From assembly GCA_946186375.1 (NCBI GenBank), contig CAMHMZ010000019.1, forward strand, positions 1 to 45,280: DNA of 45,280 nt. The letters run 5' to 3'. Within the stretch, counting starts at the first letter, position 1. Each line of letters starts with the position of its first letter. The notes beneath the pieces were generated by a model. It saw only the letters and a list, made by a program, of their open reading frames with translations. It searched no databases and was not told where the DNA came from. The stretch comes from an uncultured Clostridia bacterium. Its GTDB lineage: Bacteria > Bacillota > Clostridia > Oscillospirales > Oscillospiraceae. Shown in pieces: positions 24,244 to 33,680 of the stretch. Position numbers and translations under genes: made by a program.

Positions 24244-25008
24244 ATGAAGAACATCGCCCTTCGCCTGAGCTATGACGGCTCGCGCTATCACGGCTGGCAG
24301 GTGCAGAAGACCGAGGCGACCGTCGCCGAGACCATGGAGCAGGCGCTCGGCCGTGTCTGCGGGCACGAGGTGAAGCTCGTCGGCTGCGGCCGGACGGACG
24401 CCGGCGTGCACGCGCTGCGCTACTGCGCCAACTTCCGCTCCGACACGCGCGTCCCGCTCGACAGGCTCCCTCTGGCCGTCAACGCCTGGCTTCCAGCGGA
24501 CATCGCCGTGGAGGCCGCCGTCGAAGCGCCGGAGGACTTCAACGCCATCGGCTCATGCATAAAAAAGGAATATATCTATAAAATACTAAACAGCAATATC
24601 CGCGACCCCTTTCTGGAAAAGCGCGTGTGCTTCTATCCGCAGCGCCTCGATCTCGAGCGCATGGCCCGCGCGGCGGCTGCCTTCGAGGGCACGCACGATT
24701 TCCGCGCCGTGCGCAGCGTCGGCACCGAGACAAAGACCACCGTGCGCACGGTGCACTGGTGCCGTGTGGAGAGGGAGGGAAAGCTCATCACCATCTCCGT
24801 CTGCGCCGACGGCTTTCTCTACAACATGTGCCGCGCCATCGTCGGCACGCTCGTCTACGCCTCCTATGGCAAGCTCGAGCCCGAGGAGATCCCGGCGCTG
24901 CTGGAGAAGGGCGACCGGCGCCTCACCGGGCCGACCATGCCGCCCCAGGGTCTGTACCTCAATAACCTCTGGTACGACGGCGTCGTGGGGAAAATGATGG
25001 AGGAGTAA
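24244..25008 (+). CDS. truA: tRNA pseudouridine synthase A
   Basis: 254 residues. The ATG at 24244, two bases after the ecfT stop codon, is chosen over an upstream TTG; translation is probably coupled. The catalytic aspartate is D52 in GCGRTDAGVHA. Other family motifs are LRLSYDGSRYHGWQ, FLYNMCRAIVGTL and GPTMPPQGLYL. The enzyme makes pseudouridine at positions 38-40 of tRNA anticodon arms. Its last 38 bases are duplicated 143 bases downstream. Confidence 0.95.
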   Translation: MKNIALRLSYDGSRYHGWQVQKTEATVAETMEQALGRVCGHEVKLVGCGRTDAGVHALRYCANFRSDTRVPLDRLPLAVNAWLPADIAVEAAVEAPEDFNAIGSCIKKEYIYKILNSNIRDPFLEKRVCFYPQRLDLERMARAAAAFEGTHDFRAVRSVGTETKTTVRTVHWCRVEREGKLITISVCADGFLYNMCRAIVGTLVYASYGKLEPEEIPALLEKGDRRLTGPTMPPQGLYLNNLWYDGVVGKMMEE

Positions 25009-25010
25009 AA

Positions 25011-25038
25011 CAAACAAAAAGCACAGGCTTTTTGTTTG
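25011..25038. terminator. Terminator after truA
   Basis: A perfect 12-base-pair stem CAAACAAAAAGC / GCTTTTTGTTTG with loop ACAG, two bases after the stop codon. Confidence 0.8.
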
Positions 25039-25113
25039 AGAGGAAAAACAGCCGCGTCGGTCAAGGCGGCTGTGCCTGCGCGGCCGCCTGACCTTATGCC
25101 GCTGTTTTGACGA

Positions 25114-25151
25114 GGTACGACGGCGTCGTGGGGGAAATGATGGAGGAATGA
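25114..25151 (+). repeat. Duplicated 3' tail of truA in a 329-base gap
   Basis: These 38 bases repeat 24971-25008 (GGTACGACGGCGTCGTGGGG and onward) with three substitutions, and even end in a stop codon (TGA). The rest of the gap holds a hairpin-rich stretch (CAGCCGC.../GCGGCTG, 25050-25073), a copy of the GTCATCCTGAG repeat (25170-25206) and the leader of the CvpA-like gene. No small gene with a credible ribosome binding site is seen. Confidence 0.7.
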
Positions 25152-25169
25152 CCGTGCCGCTGCGAGCCT

Positions 25170-25206
25170 GTCATCCTGAGCGGAGCGCAGCGTAGTCGAA
25201 GGATCT
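25170..25206 (+). repeat. GTCATCCTGAG-type dispersed repeat, half copy
   Basis: GTCATCCTGAGCGGAGCGCA followed by GCGTAGTCGAAGGATC. It resembles one arm of the inverted repeat at 8710-8780. Related sequences are widespread between bacterial genes. Confidence 0.55.
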
Positions 25207-25280
25207 TTTCTTTGATGCGGACAGACCCTTCAATGCTGCTCAGGTGCCGCTTTCTTCCGGTAGCTTTGTTCATAAATATC

Positions 25281-25289
25281 TGTTATACT
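25281..25289 (+). promoter_or_regulatory. Candidate extended -10 of the CvpA/Clp unit
   Basis: TGT followed by TATACT. There is no convincing -35 box, so this is tentative. Confidence 0.3.
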
Positions 25290-25337
25290 TACTTGCAGAA
25301 CGTCCTGGCGCAGTCCGAGACGGGAGGGAACATACAT

Positions 25338-26054
25338 ATGAATCTTATCATCGACATCGTGCTTCTGGTGATCATCGCCCTGTGTACCTGGGGCGGCTTC
25401 AAACGCGGCCTCATCGGCAGCATCGCGGGCCTCGTCGCCATCGTGATCGCGCTCTTCGGGGGCAGCCTTCTGTCCTCGGCCTACTCCGGCGAGGTCATCC
25501 CCGCGCTCAAGCCCTTTGTCAACGGCTATATTGACACGCCGCAGACCCGGGACGACATCCTCGCCTCCCTCGGCTACGGCGAGAGCGACCGCTCGCTGGG
25601 CGACATCCTCGCGGCAGACCCCTCGCTGCGCTATGACTACGCCTACGGCTGCGTGACGGCGGTCGGCTTCTCGAGCGACCGCGCGGAGGAGCTGGCGCAG
25701 CGCAGCGTCGCGCTGAGCGAGGAGCGCGACCTCAACATGACGGAGGCCGTCGTGGCCGTCCTCTGCGACACGATCACCTACGTCGGGGGACTGCTGCTGG
25801 CCTTTCTGATGGTGCTCATCTTGCTCATCGCCCTCGCGAACGTCTTCAATCTCTCGCTGCGGCTTCCGAACATGGAGATCGTCGACGAGATCGGCGGGAC
25901 GGTGCTGGGCTTCGTGCGCGGCTTTGTTTACTGCGTGCTGCTGTGCTGGGTGCTGAGCTTCTTCGGCCTCGTCATCAGGCGCGGTACGCTCGAGAACACG
26001 ACTCTCGCGCGCTTCTTCCTCACCATAGACTTCATCACCAAGGGTCTGCTGTAA
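25338..26054 (+). CDS. CvpA-family membrane protein
   Basis: 238 residues; the ATG at 25338 follows GGGAGGGA. The N-terminus NLIIDIVLLVIIALCTWGGFKRGLIGSIAGLVAIVIALFGG is the CvpA signature (two helices with a glycine-rich turn). Two further hydrophobic segments follow a soluble loop (about 50-135), and a conserved EIVDEIGGTVLGFVRGFVYCVLLCWV lies in the last third. CvpA proteins are linked to envelope stress and colicin V export in other bacteria; the molecular role is unclear. It is 38 bases before a Clp ATPase gene and probably cotranscribed. Confidence 0.85.
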   Translation: MNLIIDIVLLVIIALCTWGGFKRGLIGSIAGLVAIVIALFGGSLLSSAYSGEVIPALKPFVNGYIDTPQTRDDILASLGYGESDRSLGDILAADPSLRYDYAYGCVTAVGFSSDRAEELAQRSVALSEERDLNMTEAVVAVLCDTITYVGGLLLAFLMVLILLIALANVFNLSLRLPNMEIVDEIGGTVLGFVRGFVYCVLLCWVLSFFGLVIRRGTLENTTLARFFLTIDFITKGLL

Positions 26055-26092
26055 AACAGGCCGCTTACTCGCATTTCCCAAGGAGGTAATCC

Positions 26093-28429
<2,337 letters not shown>

Positions 28430-28466
28430 ACTCTTTCCGACCAGATAACGCCGAAAAAAACAGACA

Positions 28467-28985
28467 ATGGCCGATCTTTCCGAGAGAAAGCCGCTCCGCC
28501 TGCAGGGATATGAGTATTCTCAGCCCGGTGCGTATTTTGTCACGATCTGCACTCGAAATCGACGATGCATCCTTTCGGAGATCATTGTAGGGGCCGACGC
28601 CCTCGGCGGCCCGACGCTGCGTCTTACCGAAAAGGGAAAGATTGTTGAAAAAAAGGTTTTATCAACAGAGCGCATCCCAGGGTTCTTTGTTGATAAATAT
28701 GTGATCATGCCAAATCATGTTCATCTGCTCCTGCAAATCAACGTCGAAGAAGATAACGGTATTTACGGGCCGCCGAGGGCGTCGGCCCCTACGATCGCAG
28801 ACGCAATAGGTGCGCTGAAACGGCTTGTCAATAAAGAACTTAAGGAAAACATTTGGCAGCGTTCGTATTACGAACACGTGATCCGAAATGAACGTGATTA
28901 TCAGGAGATCTGGAGCTATATTGACAACAATCCCGCAAAATGGGCGGAAGACCGGTATTATACGGAACAGAAGGATGAAACATAG
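28467..28985 (+). CDS. REP-associated tyrosine transposase (RAYT, Y1/HUH)
   Basis: 172 residues. The N-terminal [19 protein letters not shown] and the HUH pair H84 and H86 (MPNHVHLLL) identify the Y1 transposase superfamily. The catalytic tyrosine is probably Y151 ([11 protein letters not shown]), in the place of the RAYT Y-xxx-NP motif. RAYTs nick and move short palindromes with a GTAG-type foot. The gene contains two such palindromes in its own reading frame: one encodes VGADALGGP (about 40-48), the other GPPRASAPT (about 101-109). It is a lone gene without flanking IS ends, between clpE-like and macrodomain genes. The ribosome binding site is weak, so expression may be low. Confidence 0.9.
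   Translation: MADLSERKPLRLQGYEYSQPGAYFVTICTRNRRCILSEIIVGADALGGPTLRLTEKGKIVEKKVLSTERIPGFFVDKYVIMPNHVHLLLQINVEEDNGIYGPPRASAPTIADAIGALKRLVNKELKENIWQRSYYEHVIRNERDYQEIWSYIDNNPAKWAEDRYYTEQKDET
28587..28612 (+). repeat. Type B REP-like palindrome inside the RAYT gene, plus orientation
   Basis: GTAG at 28587-28590 and the 22-base hairpin at 28591-28612, identical to 20338-20363. It is translated in frame as part of the transposase. Confidence 0.8.
28767..28792 (-). repeat. Type B REP-like palindrome inside the RAYT gene, minus orientation
   Basis: Hairpin at 28767-28788 with minus-strand GTAG (CTAC at 28789-28792). It is the exact reverse complement of 28587-28612, so the two face outward, 154 bases apart. 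Confidence 0.8.
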
Positions 28986-29011
28986 AAAAAGCCCCCGGAT
29001 GGGGGCTTTTT
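28986..29011. terminator. Terminator between the RAYT and macrodomain genes
   Basis: Stem AAAAAGCCCCC / GGGGGCTTTTT with loop GGAT, starting right after the stop codon. Confidence 0.85.
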
Positions 29012-29026
29012 GACAAGGAGGCAACT

Positions 29027-29536
29027 ATGGCACGCATCGAGATCATTCAGGGCGACATCACGAAGCAGGCGGTCGACGCCATCGTCAACGCCGCGAACAC
29101 CTCGCTGCTCGGCGGGGGCGGCGTGGACGGCGCGATCCACCGCGCCGCGGGGCCGGAGCTGCTGGCGGAATGCCGCACGCTGCACGGCTGCGAGACCGGC
29201 AGGGCCAAGATCACCAAAGGCTACCGTCTGCCGGCCAAGCACGTCATCCACACGCCGGGCCCTGTCTGGCACGGCGGCACGCACGGCGAGGACGCGCTTC
29301 TGGCCTCCTGCTACCGCTCCTGCCTCACGCTCGCGGCGGAAAACGGCTGCCGCACGGTGGATTTCCCCTCCATCAGCACGGGCGTCTATCACTTCCCGCT
29401 CGAGCGGGCGGCGGCCATCGCGCTGCGCGAGATCGCCGCGTTTCTCGAAACGCATCCGGAGCTTGAGCGCGTGCGCATGGTCTGCTTTGACGAGCGCACA
29501 CGGCGCGTTTACGAGGAGGCGCTGGAGAAGCTATGA
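29027..29536 (+). CDS. Macrodomain protein (O-acetyl-ADP-ribose deacetylase-like)
   Basis: 169 residues, a single macrodomain; AAGGAGG precedes the ATG. ADP-ribose-binding motifs are [35 protein letters not shown] (about 8-42) and the second loop [17 protein letters not shown] (about 113-129). The NAAN and [10 protein letters not shown] residues match the YmdB/MacroD catalytic site. It probably removes acetyl groups from O-acetyl-ADP-ribose or ADP-ribose from proteins. It overlaps the rhomboid gene by 4 bases. Confidence 0.92.
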   Translation: MARIEIIQGDITKQAVDAIVNAANTSLLGGGGVDGAIHRAAGPELLAECRTLHGCETGRAKITKGYRLPAKHVIHTPGPVWHGGTHGEDALLASCYRSCLTLAAENGCRTVDFPSISTGVYHFPLERAAAIALREIAAFLETHPELERVRMVCFDERTRRVYEEALEKL

Positions 29537-30096
29537 AACGCACGCTTCGCATCCAGTACAATTCCCCGGTCGTGCTGAGCTTTGCGCTGCTGTCGCTCTT
29601 CGCGCTCGTGCTGGGCGTTGTGACAGGCGGACGCAGCACGGCGCTCCTCTTCAGCGTCTATCGCTGCCCGATGCGGGATCTGCTGGCCTATCCGCGCTTT
29701 GTGCTGCACGTGCTGGGTCACAGCAGCTATGCCCATTACATCGGCAACATGATGATGATCCTCGTGGTCGGCCCGCCGCTCGAGGAAAAATACGGGAGCC
29801 GCCCGCTTTTGTCGGCGATCTTTCTGACGGCGCTCGTGTCTGGCCTTGTGCAGTGGCTTTTCTTCCCGCACACCGCGCTGCTCGGCGCCTCGGGCATCGT
29901 CTTCATGATGATCGTCATGTCCTCCCTCGCCGGCATGAAGGACGGGTATATCCCGCTCACGCTCATTCTCGTGCTGCTGCTGTACGTCGGGGGCGAGATC
30001 GTGGACGGCGTCGTCCTCAGTGACAACGTCTCGCAGCTGACGCACATCATCGGCGGCATCTGCGGCGCGGTCCTCGGACTGAGCATGCGCCGATGA
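29533..30096 (+). CDS. Rhomboid-family intramembrane serine protease
   Basis: 187 residues with about six membrane segments. The catalytic serine is S120 in LLGASGIVF, and the histidine partner is H171 in [37 protein letters not shown] matches the family's H-x-x-x-H-x-x-x-N region. The protease cuts membrane proteins within the lipid bilayer. Substrates are unknown. It is in a three-gene overlapping unit with the macrodomain and DUF523 genes. Confidence 0.9.
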   Translation: MKRTLRIQYNSPVVLSFALLSLFALVLGVVTGGRSTALLFSVYRCPMRDLLAYPRFVLHVLGHSSYAHYIGNMMMILVVGPPLEEKYGSRPLLSAIFLTALVSGLVQWLFFPHTALLGASGIVFMMIVMSSLAGMKDGYIPLTLILVLLLYVGGEIVDGVVLSDNVSQLTHIIGGICGAVLGLSMRR

Positions 30097-30533
30097 AGGA
30101 GCGGCTTCTTATTTCGGCCTGCTTCCTCGGCAGCCGATGCAAGTATAACGGCGGGCACAATGCCCTGCCGGAGGAGACGCTCGCGGCGCTGCGGGAGCGC
30201 TGGGAGCTCGTGCCCGTCTGCCCGGAGACGGCGGGCGGCCTGCCCATCCCGCGTGAACCGAGCGAACGCTCCGGCTCGCGTGTCCTGTCAAGCGGCGGCG
30301 CAGACGTGAGCGCGGAATACGAAAAAGGCGCGCAGACCGCGCTCACGCTGGCGCGGCGCTTTGGCTGCCGAACGACGCTTTTGAAGGAGCGCAGCCCCTC
30401 CTGCGGCGCGGGCGTCATCTATGACGGCAGCTTCAGTCACACGACCGTGCACGGGGACGGAGTCGCTGCCGAAAAGCTCCGCGCCGAGGGCCTCCGCCTC
30501 TTTGGCGAAAGCTGCGTCAATGAACTATTATAG
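30093..30533 (+). CDS. DUF523-family protein
   Basis: 146 residues; ATG overlaps the rhomboid stop codon. Features typical of DUF523 are ISACFLGSRCKYNGGHN at the start, VPVCPETAGGLPIPREPSE, and LKERSPSCGAGVIYDG. Conserved cysteines (in ACFLGSRC, VCPE, SPSCG) suggest metal or iron-sulfur binding, but the function is not known. It closes the small operon that starts with the macrodomain gene. Confidence 0.88.
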   Translation: MKERLLISACFLGSRCKYNGGHNALPEETLAALRERWELVPVCPETAGGLPIPREPSERSGSRVLSSGGADVSAEYEKGAQTALTLARRFGCRTTLLKERSPSCGAGVIYDGSFSHTTVHGDGVAAEKLRAEGLRLFGESCVNELL

Positions 30534-30537
30534 TTTT

Positions 30538-30562
30538 TAGTTTTCAGTTTTTAGTTTTTAGG
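30538..30562. repeat. TTTTCAG-type tract in the 352-base gap 30534-30885
   Basis: GTTTTTAGTTTTCAGTTTTT-type repeats start a few bases after the DUF523 stop codon. A minus-strand counterpart (CTGAAAACTGAAAACTC, 30868-30884) ends at the stop codon of the next, convergent gene. Between them are a long hairpin and a GTAG palindrome; no gene is seen. Confidence 0.6.
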
Positions 30563-30687
30563 TGAGAGTTTCTTATCTTACACGGAAAAGGAACCGCTGT
30601 AAAATAAGGATGGGCGCATATATGTTCACCTGAGTTCGCAGGAGCGGCGGCGTTGCCCCACCCGGCGGCGCAACAGGATTTATATAA

Positions 30688-30734
30688 AAATGTTCGGCGA
30701 ATTCGTACAGTCTGCGAATTCGCCGAACATTTTT
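30688..30734. terminator. Long hairpin with T-run, probable terminator
   Basis: A 17-base-pair stem from AATGTTCGGCGAATTCG and its complement, loop of 9, followed by TTTT. It could terminate the DUF523 unit or the convergent gene. It shares GGCGAATTCGTA with the hairpin at 20391-20434. Confidence 0.65.
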
Positions 30735-30760
30735 TGCCGATTATGGAGCTTGATGCTGCT

Positions 30761-30785
30761 GGGAGGACACAAGGCCCTCCCCTAC
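30761..30785 (-). repeat. REP-like palindrome, type D
   Basis: Minus-strand GTAG (CTAC at 30782-30785) beside arms GGGAGG and CCTCCC (30761-30781). Same geometry as the other types, with a longer loop. Confidence 0.55.
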
Positions 30786-30885
30786 GATGCAAGCAGGGTT
30801 TTGCATCTTTTTCTCATTTTGCAACAGTCCCTTTTCAGTGTTTCAGCAAAAAAGCTCGCGGTTCTCCTGAAAACTGAAAACTCGT

Positions 30886-31431
30886 TCACCCGAGGATCCG
30901 GCCGTCCGCGTCGGCGTACCAGGCGCTCGTGATCGGCAGGAGCAGCCGATAGAGCGCGCCGGGCGTCTCGACTCTCTCTTCGCAGGCATAGAGCGGCCGC
31001 AGCTCGATGCGCTGGCGGTAGCCGGCAAAGCGAGCCCCGTGCGGCATGCCGTCATAGAGCCTGGCCTGCAGCCGCCCGGCCAGCTGCGCCCCGTTGGAGA
31101 CAAGGCCGAACTGCAGATCATTGAGAAACACGCCATCGGCCACGCACAGCCCCTCCGTGGCGCGCAGGGCCGCGTCCGCGATGCGGCGGCCGTCGCCCTG
31201 CGGCGCTCGGAGCGATACCGACCAGCGCAGCTGCGGCCGCGGCGGTGTACCGGCCCCCGGCAGCAGCTCCTCCGCCGCGCGCTCGGCCGCGGTCATCGCG
31301 CAGCGCACGGCGGCGGGGGAGTAGTCCCCCGCGAGCGTCTCACCGCCAAAAGCCACAGAGCACACAGGGTGCAGATACACGGCCATCAGCCAGCCGAGCG
31401 CCGCCGCCAGCAGCCGAAGCCTTCCTCTCAT
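30886..31431 (-). CDS. Small secreted or membrane-anchored protein, unknown
   Basis: 181 residues on the minus strand; the ATG is preceded by an excellent AGGAGGTGA site. An N-terminal hydrophobic segment (about 5-25) is a signal peptide or anchor. The rest is soluble, with ATEGLCVADGVFLNDLQFGLVSNGAQLAGRLQARL reminiscent of the N-terminal repeats in exported cell-wall peptidases, but no catalytic domain follows. I do not recognise the family. Promoter and ribosome binding site are good, so it is probably expressed. Confidence 0.7.
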   Translation of the reverse strand: MRGRLRLLAAALGWLMAVYLHPVCSVAFGGETLAGDYSPAAVRCAMTAAERAAEELLPGAGTPPRPQLRWSVSLRAPQGDGRRIADAALRATEGLCVADGVFLNDLQFGLVSNGAQLAGRLQARLYDGMPHGARFAGYRQRIELRPLYACEERVETPGALYRLLLPITSAWYADADGRILG

Positions 31432-31452
31432 AGACGATCACCTCCTGAGGTT

Positions 31453-31481
31453 AACATAATTTATTTCCCAGCCCGCGTCAA
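31453..31481 (-). promoter_or_regulatory. Promoter of the small secreted protein
   Basis: On the minus strand, TTGACG (31476-31481), a 17-base spacer and TATGTT (31453-31458), about 20 bases before the start codon, with an AGGAGGTGA site between. Confidence 0.6.
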
Positions 31482-31565
31482 GGGCTTCGACAAAAGAGGG
31501 AAAAACAATCCCGCCTTCGCTGCGCGCGGCAGCTCACGTCCGGGCAGCGCGGCAAAAATACGGGC

Positions 31566-31602
31566 TGGACAAAACACAGGCATGGTGGTATAACTGTATA
31601 CA
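31566..31602 (+). promoter_or_regulatory. Promoter and candidate FCD-regulator operator of the citrate cluster
   Basis: TGGACA at 31566-31571, a 17-base spacer and TATAAC at 31589-31594. The perfect palindrome TGTATACA (31595-31602) touches the -10 box; GTATAC with flanking T and A is the core form of operators bound by FadR/FCD-type GntR regulators. The regulator gene is second in this operon, so autoregulation is a reasonable inference. Confidence 0.55.
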
Positions 31603-31634
31603 AATGTGCCAGAACACAGATCGGAGGCAGAAAC

Positions 31635-33011
31635 ATGCTGGAACTTTCTTCAAAAACCAATCTTCTGGAGGAGAACGACTATCGCTATTCGCTCCAGGAC
31701 GTGCCGGAACCGGTGCTCTACCGGGACGTATACAGCTATGACGAGATCCCGAAGGTGGCCTTCAACCACCGCCGCGTGCCGATGAACATGCCGGAGGATA
31801 TCTGGATCACGGACACCTCCTTCCGCGACGGGCAGCAGTCGGTCAACCCCTACACGCCCGAGCAGATCGTGACGCTCTTCAAGCTCCTCAGCAAGCTCGG
31901 CGGGCCCTACGGGCTCATCCGCCAGACGGAGTTTTTTATCTACTCCAAGCGCGACCGCGAGGCTATCGAGCGCTGCCGGGATCTGGGGCTGAAATTTCCG
32001 GAGATCACCACCTGGATCCGCGCCAGCCGGGAGGACTTTCGCGCCGTGCGCGAGCTCGGCATCCGCGAGACCGGCATCCTCGTCTCCTGCAGCGACTATC
32101 ACATCTTCAAGAAGCTCAAGATGACGCGCCGCCAGGCCATGGAGCACTATCTGGCCACGGTGAAGGACGCCTTCGACGCCGGGGTCATGCCGCGCTGCCA
32201 TCTGGAGGACATTACGCGCGCGGACTTCTACGGCTTCGTGGTGCCCTTTGTCAACGAGCTCATGAAGCTCTCGGACGAGGCGGGCATCCCCGTGCGCATC
32301 CGCGCCTGCGACACGATGGGCTACGGCGTGCCCTACACGGAGGTCGCCCTGCCGCGCAGCGTGCCGGGCATCATCTACGGCCTGCAGCACTATTCCGGCG
32401 TGGAGAGCGAATATCTCGAGTGGCACGGGCACAATGATTTCTACAAGGCCGTCTCCAACGCGGCCACGGCCTGGCTCTACGGGGCCAGCGGCGTCAACTG
32501 CTCGCTTCTGGGCATCGGCGAGCGCACCGGCAACGTCCCGCTCGAGGCCATGGTCTTCGAGTACGCCTCGCTGCGCGGCTCGCTCGACGGCATGGATCCC
32601 ACGGCCATCACAGAGATCGCCGACTATTTCCAAAACGAGATCGGTTACAAGGTGCCGCCCATGACGCCCTTTGTCGGCCGCGCTTTCAACGTGACGCGCG
32701 CGGGCATCCACGCCGACGGGCTTTTGAAGGACGAGGAGATCTACAACATTTTCAACACCGACAAGCTCCTCAACCGCCCGGCGACGGTCGCCATCAGCAA
32801 GAACTCGGGTCTCGCGGGCATCGCCTACTGGATCAACCAGAACTACCGCCTGCGCGGCGAGGAGGCCGTCGGCAAGCAGGACGAGCTCGTGAAGGCCGTC
32901 AAGAGCTGGGTCGACGGGGAGTATGAGGAGGGCCGCACGGCGGCGCTCTCGACAGAGGAGCTGGAGGATAAGATCGAAGAGCTGTCCGGCGGCAGGCTGC
33001 GGCGGCAGTGA
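31635..33011 (+). CDS. (Re)-citrate synthase (DRE-TIM family)
   Basis: 458 residues; ATG behind CGGAGGCAG. The DRE-TIM motif is DTSFRDGQQS (60-69), with metal ligands expected in EWHGHNDFY. The sequence resembles the Clostridium kluyveri (Re)-citrate synthase from the N-terminus (YRDVYSYDEIPKVAFNHRRVPMNMPEDIWITDTSF) through SCSDYHIFKKLK, RCHLEDITRADF and NVTRAGIHADG. Family relatives include homocitrate and isopropylmalate synthases. Aconitase and isocitrate dehydrogenase genes follow, so condensation of acetyl-CoA with oxaloacetate on the route to glutamate is the best reading. No leucine-synthesis genes are present to support the alternative. Confidence 0.88.
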   Translation: MLELSSKTNLLEENDYRYSLQDVPEPVLYRDVYSYDEIPKVAFNHRRVPMNMPEDIWITDTSFRDGQQSVNPYTPEQIVTLFKLLSKLGGPYGLIRQTEFFIYSKRDREAIERCRDLGLKFPEITTWIRASREDFRAVRELGIRETGILVSCSDYHIFKKLKMTRRQAMEHYLATVKDAFDAGVMPRCHLEDITRADFYGFVVPFVNELMKLSDEAGIPVRIRACDTMGYGVPYTEVALPRSVPGIIYGLQHYSGVESEYLEWHGHNDFYKAVSNAATAWLYGASGVNCSLLGIGERTGNVPLEAMVFEYASLRGSLDGMDPTAITEIADYFQNEIGYKVPPMTPFVGRAFNVTRAGIHADGLLKDEEIYNIFNTDKLLNRPATVAISKNSGLAGIAYWINQNYRLRGEEAVGKQDELVKAVKSWVDGEYEEGRTAALSTEELEDKIEELSGGRLRRQ

Positions 33012-33023
33012 GGAGTAGAGAGC

Positions 33024-33677
33024 ATGAAAGAACACAGAAGCATATCCATTGCGGATCAGATCTTTGAGCAGCTGGAGCTGGATATCCTCTCCGGCAAATA
33101 TCAGCGGGGCGAGATCCTCAGCGAGCTGAAGCTCAGCCAGGAGCTCGGCGTCAGCCGCACGCCCATCCGCGAGGCCATCCGCCGTCTGGAGCAGGAGCGC
33201 ATCCTGGAGGACTCCGGCCGCGGCGTCGTCGTGGTGGGTATTTCGCGCGAGGACATGCTGGACATGTACGAGATCCGCTCGCGCATCGAAGGCTTTGCGG
33301 CCGAGCGCGCTGCGGAAAACATCAGTGACGAGCTCATCCAGAAGATGCGCGAGACCGTCGAGCTGCAGCGCTTCTACGCCTCCAAGTCCGACAGCGAGTA
33401 CTCGGTGCAGATCCGAAACCTCGACTCCGACTTTCATGAGCAGCTTTACCGCGCCACGGGCAGCAGGCCCCTTTATGACACGCTGCTGTCGCTGCACAAG
33501 AAAATGGCAAAATTCCGCATGGCCTCCGTCTCCAAGCGCAGCCGCGCGCTGCAGTCGGTCGAGGAGCATGCGGCGATCGCCGAGGCGCTTGCCTCGCGCG
33601 ACAAGGCCGCGGCACGGCAGGCCGTGGAGCGGCACGTGGCAGCCGCGCGCGCACGCATGCAGGATATGGAGGGCTGA
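33024..33677 (+). CDS. GntR-family regulator, FCD (FadR-like) subgroup
   Basis: 217 residues; GAGGAG precedes the ATG. The winged helix-turn-helix (about 8-72) has GEILSELKLSQELGVSRTPIREAIRRLEQERILED, and an all-helical FCD ligand domain follows (MYEIRSRIEGFAAERAAE; FHEQLYRATGS; EEHAAIAEALASRDKAAARQAVERHV). The histidines and aspartate in these segments fit a metal-assisted carboxylate pocket; citrate or another di/tricarboxylate is a plausible ligand, inferred from position within the citrate cluster. Confidence 0.9.
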   Translation: MKEHRSISIADQIFEQLELDILSGKYQRGEILSELKLSQELGVSRTPIREAIRRLEQERILEDSGRGVVVVGISREDMLDMYEIRSRIEGFAAERAAENISDELIQKMRETVELQRFYASKSDSEYSVQIRNLDSDFHEQLYRATGSRPLYDTLLSLHKKMAKFRMASVSKRSRALQSVEEHAAIAEALASRDKAAARQAVERHVAAARARMQDMEG

Positions 33678-33680
33678 AGC

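Noticed and set aside
24971..25151. Integrated island with attachment-site repeats at the truA 3' end
   Set aside because: Only 105 bases separate the two copies and no integrase is present, so at most a remnant could be claimed.
28467..28985. Complete IS200/IS605 element
   Set aside because: No left and right end hairpins flank the gene and there is no TnpB or IscB gene; the protein resembles single-copy RAYTs.
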